DNA from: Crambe crambe
Taxonomy: Eukaryota > Porifera > Demospongiae > Poecilosclerida > Crambeidae
Length of the DNA: 64,000 bases
Assembly (NCBI GenBank): GCA_963924555.1
Contig: OZ004591.1
Span: 4,836,001 to 4,900,000, forward strand
Direction: 5' to 3'
Shown here: in pieces, positions 1 through 11,055 of the stretch
Position numbering within the stretch: position 1 is the first letter of the stretch
Layout: each line of letters starts with the position of its first letter
Position numbers and translations under genes: made by a program
The notes under the pieces: generated by a model
Told to the model about the DNA's origin: nothing
The model's input: the letters and a program-made list of their open reading frames with translations, nothing else
Database searches by the model: none

Positions 1-496
1 GCTATGTATAGAGTTCATTCTTCTATGTGTATGCAGGGACAGATGAAAGAAGAATAGTTCTCCAATAGCATACCAGCCCAATCATTATCAACGAGTCAAG
101 GTGGAGGTAGAAGATGCTGAAATAGAGTCTACCTTGTTGAATCTAAATCCCCGAGTCGATACAGTAGTCTATCATTATTCTAGCTACATATACCTATACC
201 TAGGACCTAGCTAGCTAGCTAGCTAGAGGCAGCTGAGTAATATTATAATTTCGAATAATTGGATATCAAATACATGCGCATGCGTATTATAGAAAAGATG
301 GCTTCCTAATTGAATTAGTCGAGTGCTGTGCTCCTTAGTGTCTCCTTTTTCATCGACTCTTTCGAGGATCAACGAGTAGAAAAGATCGTAGTTGGTAGAA
401 TTTGGAGTGGATTTGTCCAGAAATCATAGCTGTAGCTTGAGTGGTTCGAGAGATATGGTTGTCTAAGAAGAATAATAATAATAAGAAGAAGAATAA
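1..496. repeat. C-element body, truncated by window edge
   Basis: This stretch matches the body that follows the C palindromes at 6393, 16861, 17963, 19516 and 37320. It contains the AGCTAGCT microsatellite, a GCGCATGCG site beside AAGATGGC, and a closing AAG/AAT trinucleotide tract at about 465-496. The palindrome that should precede it would lie left of the window. After the tract it switches to an unrelated repeat, so the usual hairpin module is missing. It has no coding capacity. Confidence 0.8.
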
Positions 497-1563
497 CTAG
501 GGCAATGTACATTTGAGTCGCAGCGAGCGAGCAAGTAGCTAGCTAGGCTTTTGTGCTGATATTCATTTGTGCTTCAACTCCTTAGAAGATTTTGATGTGA
601 GTTTATATGTAAGTGGCAGGCATCTGCATACATAGAAAACTGTAATGCTTACCTCAAAGCACCTAGATAAGTGCCTACAAGCTTTAGATAAGCCTTGTGC
701 CTGCTGCCCAAAAGCCTGTAGAAATGTTGAGTTCATTTGTTGAGTTATGTAAGTGGCAGGCAGCTGCATGCATAGAAAGCTAAGTACTTACCACAAAGCA
801 CTTAGATATGTCTAGTGCCTACGAACAATCCGCTTATCTCCCCTACTATCCACACAAAGCGATGTAGAAATCAATCAAGCAATTACAATTGGAGCATGCG
901 CATAAATGCACGCGCAGGGCGCTACTATTGCACGATACGTACGTACGCCTGGGGCATTTTGGAGTGTAGACCTAGATATACTAGGGCAATGTTCAACATT
1001 CAGTTGACAGCGAGCGAGCAAGCAAGTATTCTTCAACGATTTTCATTTGCTGTTGAATATCTATAGCAATGTGCAGCATTTGACAGTGAGCAATTAAAGT
1101 AGCTGATAGGCTTCAGTGCTTGATATTGCTAAGAGTCATGTAAGTGGTGGCAGGCAGCTGCATACATGCTTACCTCAAAGCACTTAGATAAGCCTAGTGC
1201 CTACAAGCCGCTTAGATAAGCCTCTTGTGCCTGCTGCCCAAAAGGCTGTAGAAATGTTGAGCTTGCTTTGCTGTTGTGTTATGTAGCTAAGTGGCAGGCA
1301 GCTGCATGCATAGAAAGCTAAGTACTTGCCACAAAGCACTTGGATATGTCTAGTGCCTACAATCCACTTAGATAAGCCTAGCCCTACTATCCACCATGCT
1401 ATATACAAAGCGATGTAGAAATCAATCAAGCAATTGCAACTGGAGCATGCGCATAAATGCACGCGCAGGGGCGCTACTATTGCACGACACGTACGTACGT
1501 ACGTACGTACGTACGTACGCCTGGGGCATTTTGGAGTGTAGACCTAGATATATATATATATAT
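497..1563. repeat. Diverged tandem pair of a ~490-bp dispersed repeat
   Basis: Two head-to-tail copies (about 497-978 and 1064-1550) share the same order of landmarks: GGCAATGT start, AAGTGGCAGGCAGCTGCAT, a CACTTAGATA run, TGGAGCATGCGCATAAATGC, an ACGT run and GGGGCATTTTGGAGTG. Related stretches occur at 3210-3590, 5800-6080 and inside the palindrome at 10690-10940 and 11440-11700. Short ORFs here are incidental. No transposase, TIR or poly-A tail was recognised. Confidence 0.65.
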
Positions 1564-1622
1564 TTAAAATTTCAATGAGTCATGACCTGAGAGTCAGCTC
1601 ACTCGCTTCGCTCGCTCGCTGC

Positions 1623-3125
1623 AACTAGAGATGCTCGTATAGCATTAGTTGGGCGAGCAAGCAGCCAGTGGTCATTTCAATGTGCTCCTCCCTCACTTAT
1701 GATTATATAGCCCCAACAGTGACTTTCGATATCTGGCTATTCACGTTGTTAACTGACTTGGTGCATTCCCAGTTAGCATTAGAGTGTCTTCTCTGAACCC
1801 AGGCTACCACTCCTGTTCAGACTCAGTAGCTAGTCTCTCAAATAATGAGCCCTCATATGCTCTAATCTGGCAGCTCTGTGTTCTGCTGACTCTGCTCTCC
1901 TTCTGGCTCTAATTACGTCTGCTCCTAACATGATGTCATAATTCTAGGAATGTACAACTTTGTGATGGAGAAGCACAGAGATGAGTATGGTGCATTTGCT
2001 CTGCTCTTGCAGCATTATCTTCTGCTGACTCTGTACATTCCCTCCTCCTGGCTCTATCTGTCGCATTTCTTTGCTAGTCTTGTTTTTCTCTGTTCCTTTG
2101 ACTCTGTTCTCCTTCTCTTTCATTTCTTTCATGAGGTCTCGCTCTTCTTTGCTGGTCAGTTTCTAGAGGGTGTTCTGGGGCCCTCCTTCGCTTGTTTTCT
2201 GGTTCTCTGGGTCCCATAATACTCGCTACAATAGTGTTTCAACTTCAAGCCTAAAGAAAATGATTGCTTATTATGACGTTGCTTAGTAGCTATTTCATGC
2301 GCATGCGTAAGCGCATGCGCATTTTGAGTGACGTACGTGTAACATATAAATATCGCAATTTTCCATTTTGACCAATTAGTGTGGGACTTCGCTCGCTTCG
2401 CTCGCTCGCCAACTAGAGATGCTCGTATAGCATTAGTTGGGCGAGCAAGCAGCCAGTGGTCATTTCAATGTGCTCCTCCCTCACTTATGATTATATAGCC
2501 CCAACAGTGACTTTCGATATCTAGCTATTCAGGTTGTTAACTGACTTGGTGCATTCCCAGTTAGCATTAGAGTGTCTTCTCTGAACCCAGGCTACCACTC
2601 CTGTTCAGACTCAGTAGCCAGTCTCTCAAATAATGAGCCCTCATATGCTGTAATCTGGCAGCTCTGTGTTCTGCTGACTCTGCTCTCCTTCTAGCTCTCA
2701 TTTGCTCTGCTCTTTCAGCATTATCTTCTGCTGACTCTGTACATTCCCTCCTCCTGGCTCTATCTGTCGCATTTCTTTGCTAGTCTTGTTTTTCTCTGTT
2801 CCTTTGACTCTGTTCTCCTTCTAGCTCTGTCTCTTTCATTTCTTTCATGAGGTCTCGCTCTTCTTTGCTGGTCAGTTTCTAGAGGGTGTTCTGGGGCCCT
2901 CCTTCGCTTGTTTTCTGGTTCTCTGGGTTCCATAATACTCGCTACAATAGTGTTTCAACTTCAAGCTTAACGAAAATGATTGCTTATTATGACGTTGCTT
3001 AGTAGCTATTTCATGCGCATGCGTAAGCGCATGCGCATTTTGAGTGACGTACGTGTAACATATAAATATCGCAATTTTCCATTTTGACCAATTAGTGTGG
3101 GGCTTCGCTCGCTTCGCTCGCTCGC
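1623..3125. repeat. Tandem duplication of a ~715-790-bp unit
   Basis: Unit 1 (1623-2410) and unit 2 (2411-3125) are head to tail and nearly identical apart from indels. A third copy lies at 12028-12742. Each ends in CG-rich CGCTTCGCTCGCTCGCC, which is also what precedes the first unit. Each carries two NRF1-like GCGCATGCG sites and a TGACGTACG next to the end. The pyrimidine-rich middle produces spurious ORFs. The identical junction sequence suggests unequal exchange at the TCGCT repeats. Confidence 0.75.
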
Positions 3126-3154
3126 CAACAAGTGAATGCAAAAAATTTCTTCTA

Positions 3155-3590
3155 ACTAGGGTATGTTCGTGTAACATATTCAATCGGCGAGCGAAGCAGT
3201 TGGTGAAAGTCATTTGTACTTTGACTTACTAAGGTATTGCAGTTGCATACATAGGAGGCTGTATAATGCCTACCACAAGCACTTAGAAACCCAAGCGCCT
3301 ACAATCCACTTAGCGCCTCTATGACAAAATGCTGTAGAAAACAATAAGCTCAAGCTGTTTGCTTCTTACACAGGAGGCTGTATAATGCTTACCACAAGCA
3401 CTTAGAAAGCCAAGCGCCTACAATCCACTTAACACCTCTATGACAAAATGCTGTAGAAAGCAATAAGCTCAAGCTGTTTGTTCTAAGTGCTATGGGCATG
3501 TTTCATTTGTGGGGTCAAAGGTCAAACGAACGTGCGCATGCGTATTATTAATTATGCCCGCTAGCTATTGACGTACGTACGTATATATCT
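3155..3590. repeat. Dispersed repeat, first of two copies beside the CAGTC element
   Basis: It starts ACTAGGGTATGTTCGTGTAA and ends in an NRF1-like GCGCATGCG followed by ACGT repeats. It contains an internal partial duplication (about 3243-3350 and 3360-3480). The second copy is 5772-6080. The 3598-5762 element sits immediately after this copy, so the two copies are a segmental duplication separated by a transposon insertion. Just upstream (3126-3155) is a 30-bp relic of a palindrome terminus beginning ACAAGTGAATGC. Confidence 0.7.
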
Positions 3591-3597
3591 ATATATA

Positions 3598-5762
3598 CAG
3601 TCTAATCGCCAGCGTTGGCGAGGCCCATAGGGCTAATACAACTTTAATTGCACAGACACGCACTTTTATCACTCACCAGTTTACGGAAGTATCCGGAGAG
3701 AGTGTTTGTGGTCAAATTCACTTCCTTTAGTTGTAGTGCCGAGATTTTCCCTTTACAGAAGGCATAAAGCTGCCTGTAGCTGCACCTTGCACGGTACTAA
3801 CTCCACTATAATTTTAATAGCAAATGCAGCTGCACGCGCGAAGCAGCTGCTACATTTTTGTGGTCTTTGATATTGTGATAATCAATCGTGTTGTGGGCTG
3901 TGACATTTGTATTTCACACTTCCTGCCACTACTTCGAAGGTATGTAGAGCTCCTCCTATTATAAGTGGCATGTTATGCGTAATAAAATTAACTGTCCATT
4001 AGTGCATGTCTGTAATACAGCCTTTGCTTTATAGAGCCTTTGAATGTTACTCATAGCTTGAAGCTATACTGTTCATTGAATATTATAATGGCCTACTGAA
4101 TAAGAATGGTGTGTTGGTATTAGCTATTAGCTAGCAGTAGTCCATCCAAATCTTTTACTATAGCTATACACACACTATAGCAATGACAACCCTTGCCCAT
4201 GGACCATGTCACTCTGTAAGCAGTGATCATTCAGATACACACTTAAAAATATTGATTGACTATTAATCATCATGGGACACTTTCAGACACGGATACCTCT
4301 GCCAGGCTTCCATGAAGCAAATCAAAAGGAAAACCCTTAGCTAACATTAAAAATTTCCATCCTTGATGGCTGCCCAACCAAGCAGGTAGCTACGAACAGA
4401 AACAATTTAGAACTGTAAAAAACTGACATACAGCACCACCAATCTTTTAATACCCCAGGCCAACCCCAGATAAAGTTGATATTCTCTCTTGATAGGTACA
4501 GATGTGTATCACATACGTTTGATACTATTATGTTTCCTGGGAGTAAGATTTTCATCCTAAAGATGCTATAGGTTCCTGAATCAGAATGCTTTGAACACTA
4601 TCACAGAAGAGCTACTACCACACTTAATGTCTGTACTCCTTTTTCATGGGATCGGGAATACCAGTTTTCTCTCTACATTCTATCATTTTTCTCCTTCATC
4701 AATAATGAAACACTGTGTGGTTCACTAGGACAAGTGACAGCAGATCCTGCCTCCCCTTCCCTCCGACTTGTTGGCTGTGGATATTTTAGAGTATATTTAT
4801 CCAATCTTCACCAATCACCCTCTTTTATTCAATGAAATCAGAGTCTCTCCATGACTTGCACTATCATCAGGAGAACAGTGTGGGAGTGAGCAGACATGAC
4901 CATGCCCTCTACCGAAGCTCTAAAGCTCCACTGGAATCGCTCCCTGTGGTATTAGAGATGTGGCATCATGCAACTTCCAACGACATTGATCTTCCAGGTA
5001 AGTTAGCTGTTTGAGAAATGTAATTAAGATTCGATTTCTAGCTCACTGACACACATACATTTACCTATATAGCTGGAAATGGTTGGATGGAAAAGTCCAA
5101 AGTGTCTTAGACGTTCCTGAAAACATGGCAAGAGTTCAGGATTTTGTTTTCAATGGGTGTGGCTGAAAATTGACAAGCATACAAATGTGGACCAGGATGC
5201 AAGTGTGTCAACTGTTTAAATAGCTATGACAACAGTCTCAATCATCCTGAAGCAGTGATGGAGCTGTAAACATTGATGGACTTCAGAAACAGAACGAAGA
5301 ATTGATAGGAGATAATATAGAGAGTGATGAAGAACATGAACTAAATGAAAGACAGGATGAATGGGTGTGACATTTGCATTTTGCAATACTTACATCCACA
5401 AAATTGCTACTGTATATTATACAAGCAATACTACACAGGATCCAGCTAGAATCTGAAGTGTCCACTGCTAGGAACGAAAATTCTAGCAAGAAACACTATG
5501 ACGTGATGAAACTAGCCAAGCAACAGAGGCAACATATAGCTGAATTTTCTGCCTATTTATAGCTTGCAACAATGTTTATTGTGCAGTAATACTTACCTAG
5601 GTTTCATCTTTAGCAGAAAGTGCTCTCCATATTGCTTCTTCGGCTTCTAAGAGGCAGTTACAGTCCATACAAAACACCCGCACAATTTCTGTTTTTCGAC
5701 TACAATTTATGACGTCATCGCTAATACGTGGTAATTAATTACGTGCACTGGCGATTAGACTG
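3598..5762 (+). mobile_element. DNA transposon relic with CAGTC termini and TATA target duplication
   Basis: The 15-bp terminal inverted repeat CAGTCTAATCGCCAG occurs at 3598-3612, with its exact complement at 5748-5762. The flanks are TATA on both sides (3594-3597 and 5763-5766), compatible with a 4-bp target duplication in TA-rich DNA. The interior is single-copy-like and holds a broken plus-strand ORF with a cysteine-rich tail. The element at 13590-15414 has a related terminus and a related tail. I cannot name the superfamily; 4-bp duplications occur in several groups. Confidence 0.75.
4832..5255 (+). pseudogene. Broken transposon ORF with Cys-rich tail
   Basis: An open stretch of 60 codons (4832-5014) runs into a GTAAGT-like donor at about 4997. 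After about 5070 an exon-like stretch reads AGNGW. At about 5185-5250 another frame gives KCGPGCKCVNCLN preceded by a TGA where W is expected. The order GNGW then Cys-rich CGxxCxCxNCxN is typical of C-termini of many invertebrate transposon-derived ORFs (family knowledge). Stops and frame changes show it is dead. It lies inside the CAGTC element and probably represents its former protein. Confidence 0.5.
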
Positions 5763-5771
5763 TATATAGAT

Positions 5772-6080
5772 TACTAGGGTATGTTCGTGTAACATATTCA
5801 ATCGGCGAGCGAAGCAGTTGGTGAAAGTCATTTGTACTTTGACTTACTAAGATATTGCAGCTGCATACATAGGAGGCTGTATAATGCTTACCACAAGCAC
5901 TTAGAAAGCCAAGCGCCTACAATCCACTTAGCACCTCTATGACAAAATGCTGTAGAAAACAATAAGCTCAAGCTGTTGGTTCTAAGTGCTATGGGCATGT
6001 TTCATTTGTGGGGTCAAAGGTCAAACGAACGTGCGCATGCGTATTATTAATTATGCCCGCTAGCTATTGACGTACGTATA
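5772..6080. repeat. Second copy of the ACTAGGGTATG repeat
   Basis: Collinear with 3155-3590 but without the internal duplication. It ends in ACGTACGTATATA, directly followed by the left arm of a C palindrome at 6087. Confidence 0.7.
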
Positions 6081-6086
6081 TATAAT

Positions 6087-6392
6087 AAGGGAAAAAGCAT
6101 TTCGTGAAATGAAAAAAAGATGTAGGGATGACCACTGCTCAAAAAAGTAAGGAAACAAGAAGGATGGAAATGGGATCAATCTTTGTTCTGTATATCCAGC
6201 CAACAATCCCTACATATACACACATTACTACACTATAATCTGAAGTTACCTGACGTATATGTAGGGATTGTTGGCTGGATATACAGAACAAAGATTGATC
6301 CCATTTCCATCCTTCTTGTTTCCTTACTTTTTTGAGCAGTGGTCATCCTTACATCTTTTTTTCATTTCACGAAATGCTTTTTCCCTTACTTG
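6087..6392. mobile_element. C-family long palindrome, copy 1
   Basis: The arms are about 140 bp each, nearly perfect, around a ~30-bp loop (about 6229-6256). The outer GTAGGGATG box is at 6122-6130 and the inner box borders the loop in opposite orientation. The right arm has one mismatch (CATCCTTAC). The first six terminal bases (ACAAGT) are missing on the left. ACTTGTTCCTGG closes it on the right, then a T-rich tract leads into the body. A 73-codon ORF read through the right arm recurs in other copies only because the repeat does. Confidence 0.9.
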
Positions 6393-7160
6393 TTCCTGGT
6401 CTTTTTTCCTCTCTTTTATGGTTTTAGCTATGATTAGAGTTCATTCTTCTATGTGTATGCAGGGACAGATGAAAGAAGTTCTCCAATAGCATACCAGCCC
6501 AATCATTTATCGAGTCAAGGTGTTGTGTTGTTGAGCCATACTTGGAGGTCGAAGATGCTGAAATAGAGTCTACCGTGGTGAATCTAAATCCCCGAATCGA
6601 TACAGTAGTCTATCATCAGCTAGAGCTAGCTAGCTAGCTAGAGACAGCTGAGTAATATTATGATTTCGAATAATTGGATATTCAAATACATGCGCATGCG
6701 TATTATAGAAAAGATGGCTTCCTAATTGAATTAGTCGAGTGCTGTGCTCCATAGTGTCTCCTTTTTCATCGACTCTTTCGAGGACCAACGAGTAGAAAAG
6801 ATCGTAGTTCGTAGAATTTGGAGTGGATTTGTCCAGAAATCATGGCTGTAGCTTGAGTGGTTCGAGAGATATGGTTGTCTAAGAAGAATAATAAGAAGAA
6901 GAATAATAATAATAATAATAGAGAAGAAGAAGAATATAGCGATTTACCTGCTTGCCGTATTTCTGAAACGGTAAGCTCCCTGGTCCTGAAACTTGGTCTG
7001 CACATTGTAGTAGGCTCTAGTAGGCTGGATAATCATTCACAGTAGCTTTTGTTAGGTCTAAGTGGGGGAACTGGAATTTCACTTTTGTATTAGTCTATAG
7101 GCGGCGCGCGCGGCCGTCCGAGTCATCCCTACATAGAGAGTGCTACCGCACTCTCTGATA
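6393..7160. mobile_element. C-element body plus type I 3' hairpin module
   Basis: The body follows the palindrome and contains an AGCTAGCT microsatellite, GCGCATGCG 30 bp before AAGATGGC, and an AAG/AAT tract (about 6885-6920). It then holds a GC-rich end GGCGGCGCGCGCGGCCG, the box CATCCCTAC at 7124-7132 and a hairpin (stem 7135-7143/7148-7156, loop TACC) followed by GATA. Together with 6087-6392 it makes a ~1.07-kb element with unlike ends. No ORF is convincing. Confidence 0.75.
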
Positions 7161-7169
7161 TGTGACCGG

Positions 7170-7822
7170 CTCTGGGAAAACCCTCCGTCCGGTGCAAAAA
7201 TCAATTATCAGATATGAGCACGTTTAGTTGGCAGTGCCAAAATTTGGCAAAAAAATTTTTTAAGCATAAATGACAAATATGATCCTTGAACAAAGCACAG
7301 ATGAAGTTTGGAGCTCAGACTACAAGTACAAAGGCTTCAAATGAAGCGCTAAAGTTAGCTAGTCAGCCATTGAAGCTTCGTGCACGGAGATTCTAGTCAG
7401 GCTGAAATTCATTGAACTTTAGGCAGGCTTTCCAGCTTATGCGCTGGGAAATATGAACTTATTAAGCTATCTGCGCTACCTTCGGTACCTTGCTTCTCTT
7501 CTCGGAGCTTCGGTTGGACCTTTCTCGAGCCAAAAGGCAAGAAACTAGCTTCTTACTAACTACAGTTCGAAACCCCACCCACCGTCAATTTACTAGTCCA
7601 CGGGCATGTCCGGAAATAATGTTCACGTTGCTTAGTCAGCTTTTCTCGAAAAAACAATAATGCTAATGGACGCTACCTCGATCTTTCTAAGAGCTGTTCC
7701 TCAGGCGTCATAAAAGCTATAGCTTTGAAATTTGCGCAATAAAGAGCCAAAGGGCCATAGATAATAAATTTTACCATAACAAAATTTTTTTAATTTTCAC
7801 CCGACGGAGGGTTTTCCCAGAG
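7170..7822. mobile_element. 653-bp MITE nested in the left end of the composite
   Basis: Terminal inverted repeats of ~20 bp start CTCTGGGAAAACCCTCCGTC at 7170 and end with the complement at 7822. CCGG flanks both sides (7166-7169 and 7823-7826). Joining the flanks restores the ACCGGTGTAG seen in mirror image at 10399-10408, so the insertion site and a CCGG duplication are well supported. The interior is non-coding. The transposon family is not identified. Confidence 0.65.
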
Positions 7823-7954
7823 CCGGTGTAGTAGTGAAATGGGGCCCCCCCGTGATATGGGGCCCCCCATCCCCAAATCACTAGAGATTTAGGGCTGGGG
7901 GGGCCCCATACAACTAGGGTTATGGGGACCCCGTAGTCCCCATATTCCTAGGGC

Positions 7955-8955
7955 TATAGGGACCAGTCAGTGATATGGGGCCCCCTCAATTTTCCAAGCT
8001 TCCTAGCAAAATAAAAGCGTTTGCTATAGGGACCAGTCAGTGATATGGGGCTCCCTCAATTTTCCAAGCTTCCTAGCAAAATAAAAGCTTTTGCTATAGG
8101 GACCAGACTCCAGTCAGTGATATGGGGACCCCTCAATTTTCCAAGCTTCCTAGCAAAATAAAAGCTTTTGCTATAGGGACCATCAGTGACATGGGGCTCC
8201 CTCAATTTTCCTAGCAAAATAAAAGCTATAGGGACAGTCAGTGATATGGGGCTCCCTCAATTTTCCAAGCTTCCTAGCAAAATAAAAGCTATAGGGACCA
8301 GTCAGTGATATGGGGCTCCCTCAATTTTCCAAGCTTCCTAGCAAAATAAAAGTGTTTGCTATAGGGACCAGTCAGTGATATGGGGCCCCCCTCAATTTTC
8401 CAAGCTTCCTAGCAAAATAAAAGCTTTTGCTATAGGGACCAGTCAGTGATATGGGGCTCCCTCAATTTTCCAAGCTTCCTAGCAAAATAAAAGCTATAGG
8501 GACCAGTCAGTGATATGGGCCCCCCTCAATTTTCCAAGCTTCCTAGCAAATAAAAGCTTTTGCTATAGGGACCAGTCAGTGATATGGGGCTCCCTCAATT
8601 TTCCAAGCTTCCTAGCAAAATAAAAGCTTTTGCTATAGGGACCAGACTCCAGTCAGTGATATATGGGGACCCCTCAATTTTCCAAGCTTCCTAGCAAAAT
8701 AAAAGCTTTTGCTATAGGGACCATCAGTGATATGGGGCTCCCTCAATTTTCCTAGCAAAATAAAAGCTATAGGGACAGTCAGTGATATGGGGCTCCCTCA
8801 ATTTTCCAAGCTTCCTAGCAAAATAAGCTATAGGGACCAGTCAGTGATATGGTGCTCTCTCAATTTTCCAAGCTTCCTAGCAAAATAAAAGCTGTCAGTG
8901 ATATGGGGCTCCCTCAGTTTTCCAAGCTTCCTAACAAAATAAAAGCTTATGGTGT
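7955..8955. repeat. Minisatellite of ~15 units, ~55-80 bp, with higher-order structure
   Basis: The unit reads TATAGGGACCAGTCAGTGAT, then ATGGGGCTCCCTCAATTTTC, then CAAGCTTCCTAGCAAAATAA. Variants are ordered. The ACCAGACTCCAGTCAGTG variant followed by a short ACCATCAGTGA unit without AAGCTT occurs at about 8098-8220 and again about 540 bp later at 8637-8760. The array is therefore a higher-order duplication as well as a simple tandem array. It is not a CRISPR: there are no unique spacers. Confidence 0.85.
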
Positions 8956-9031
8956 CTGAATATTGTCCTCCCAAAATTTGTCCCAGTGGACAATTTTCAC
9001 CAGTGAATAATTCACTGTCCCCCCTCAGTGA

Positions 9032-9392
9032 ATGATGAAATCCTCAAGGCTGAAGAATTGTCACTGCATGGATGCAAGAGAGAGATTGGTAGTTTTCTCC
9101 AGTCTAGCTATAGACATCTCAGACTACATCTGCTTCTCTACAAATGCAACTAGGGCAGCATCGAACAACAAACTGGAGTACAAGTTTAATTGCACAATCG
9201 TGGGCCGCCACTTCTATTTCAGCAGAATATCACGGCTGTGGAACTCAATGCCTCAAGTGAATCTTGAAAAGTCATTCAAAGCTCAACTTTTACAGTTTTC
9301 ATGGCACATTTCATGAACAACTTTAATCAAGCCAGGCTATGTACATATCATATATTCTGTCCTTGCTCAACATGCCATTTGACTAATCCTTA
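9032..9392 (+). pseudogene. C-terminal tail of a non-LTR retrotransposon reverse transcriptase
   Basis: The frame from 9032 gives FYFSRISRLWNSMPQVNLEK, then SFKAQLLQF. A +1 shift near 9314 continues with CTYHIFCPCSTCHL. The R(I/L)xRLWNxLP...SFKxxL...CPCSxC order is the usual end of CR1/L2-type LINE proteins (family knowledge). Only the last ~90 residues survive, consistent with 5'-truncated insertion or later loss. No poly-A or short tandem 3' tail is clear. Confidence 0.65.
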
Positions 9393-10118
9393 ACCTACTA
9401 ATAGTCACTACAAATTTTTATTTTTATACTAGTAGTTCTCTAAGTTACAACCTTTGTACATACTTCACTTCACTTTATTTTATTTCCAGCTTCACCAGCA
9501 CGTGGTGTTAGTCTGGCAACATGTTTCACTATGCTTTAGTTCTGTAGCACCAAACTCTTTATCAATAACATGTTGAGAAGTCAAAAAAATCACCTTGGAA
9601 GAAGCATGGAAGAAGCGTGGTAAAACTCTAGCTATATGTCACGTGCTAGATGAGAAAATGTCATCTTGGTCCACAATTAACTGGATAGTTCTACCACAAA
9701 ATAGCTATCTAGCTAGGTGAGGTTCCCTATTTTCTACTCAGTAAGCTGTGTCACATAACACTAGAAAAGTATCTCAGTCTGTATGGTCAACGTCACAGAG
9801 TCTATGAAGCAAGTCAGAAAATTCACACTCGATCGTGGTTATAATACTCCAACTGACTAACACACCATTAGAATGCTGTATAGCTATGAGGAATCTATAT
9901 AGAAACTATGTATCTTTGCCTCTTGTATGCAATGCATACCAGCTAGCCCAAGTCAATGGCGCCTACCTCACATGGTTAGCCCCCTGAAACTCATGGCAGC
10001 TAGCTATGCATGCCTAGATGAACAGGGCAGGCACGCATAAACCTAGTGTCTCTAGGGGCTAACTCCAAGAAGCTCTGCCCACCAAATCAACACATCAGCC
10101 TAGCGCCTATAGCAATTT
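9393..10118. other. Unassigned interior of the inverted-end composite
   Basis: AT-rich DNA between the LINE tail and the right inverted end. No ORF over 60 codons, repeat match within the window, or RNA-like fold stands out. Confidence 0.5.
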
Positions 10119-10268
10119 TTATATGCTGCAGTTTTGTGGATCTTCCTCCTCCTCATTCTTAGACTGCTTGTCATAGCCATCAGGATACACTCCACCTGTC
10201 AAGTACTCTTTTGATGGCTGTGTAGGAATACTGACATAGCTAGCTGCTATTCCCAGCTGATTGCCAGC
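10119..10268 (-). other. Possible captured 3'-terminal exon
   Basis: On the minus strand a 49-codon frame ends at TAA (10119-10121) and reads YVSIPTQPSKEYLTGGVYPD, then GYDKQSKNEEEEDPQNCSI. Its composition looks protein-like (acidic run, Pro/Gly turns) rather than like translated repeat, and it ends exactly before AT-rich DNA. It has no start codon. It is recorded as a candidate exon fragment carried by the composite; no family was recognised. Confidence 0.25.
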
Positions 10269-11055
10269 ACGCGTGCGTGGGCCCCATTTCACTGGGGGAG
10301 CCCCAAAATACTAGCGCTTTGAGGCCCCCCTGGGGGCCCCATTTCACTAGTGATATACGGCCGGGGGGCCCCATATCACGGGGGGCCCCATATCGCTCCT
10401 ACACCGGTCACATATATACAAATATTTATTATGTAGTTACTGAGCATGTCCCATAGAGAATAGTAGTATCACAACTAGGGTGATATTTTACCATATCGCG
10501 TAGTCATATCGCGTAGTCATATTACGTCCCCCTGGGCAATCTTTGCATAATGATTTATTTTACATGTATAGCCATGATAATATATATATAAGTGAAAAAC
10601 TAGACTATACTTCCTTTTCAAGAGTTTAAAAAATAATGCTGAACTCCTAGCAAAAAAAATCCAGTAGCTAATTATACTATGGCAATGTGCAACATTTGAC
10701 AACAAGTAGTAAAAACATTTGACAGCAAGTGAAGCAAGTACAGCTATACCTTTTAGATGTGCCTAAACTCCTTAACTAGCTGCTGTAGTAAGTGGCAGTT
10801 CAGCCTGGCAGCGCGGTTGGTAAAGGGTCTGGCCCACGAGACTAGCTGCATACAGAGGAAGCTGTAATGCTAGCCACAAAGCACTTAGCGCTTACAATAG
10901 ACACTTATAAGCCTAGTGTCCACAACTAGAAATGCTGTAGAAATCAATTACAACTGTAACAAGTCAAGCTCACTCACCGGATAAACAAAACGAATCCAAC
11001 GGCCTGAAGGCACCACGCATGCTCAGTAGTTACATAATAAATTGATTATTACGTA

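Larger units (their letters stand above)
7161..10415. mobile_element. Inverted-end composite element rich in GGGGCCCC
   Basis: The left end ATATGTGACCGG, continued after a nested insertion by TGTAGTAGTGAAATGGGGCC (7827 on), is mirrored at 10330-10415 by GGGGCCCCATATCGCTCC then ACACCGGTCACATAT. Both ends alternate GGGGCCCC with GTGATATGG. Inside are the minisatellite, a LINE tail and a possible captured exon. No transposase was recognised. The ends are imperfect, so the exact boundary is uncertain. Confidence 0.55.

Noticed and set aside
6122-6130. GTAGGG words as interstitial telomere repeats
   Set aside because: Single boxes at fixed places in elements, never in tandem TTAGGG runs.
6268-6489. 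A 73-codon ORF starting MLAGYTEQRLIP that recurs identically at 16735, 19390 and 37201
   Set aside because: It is the right arm and body of the C palindrome read in one frame. Its repetition follows the repeat, it has homopolymer-rich composition, and indels in other copies break it.
6857-7045. ORFs with Asn, Lys or Leu runs over the AAG/AAT tracts (also 18435, 19996, 20800 and the minus strand)
   Set aside because: Translations of a trinucleotide microsatellite and the type I module. No conserved start or homologous domain.
7955-8955. CRISPR-like regular repeats
   Set aside because: Whole units repeat with no unique spacers, in a eukaryotic transposon context.
10799-10850. tRNA-like GCGCGGTTGGTAA...GGCCCACGAGAC stretch, mirrored at 11545-11600
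   Set aside because: It has an A-box-like word but no recognisable B box, acceptor pairing or anticodon arm at tRNA spacing. At most a remote tRNA-derived SINE piece.
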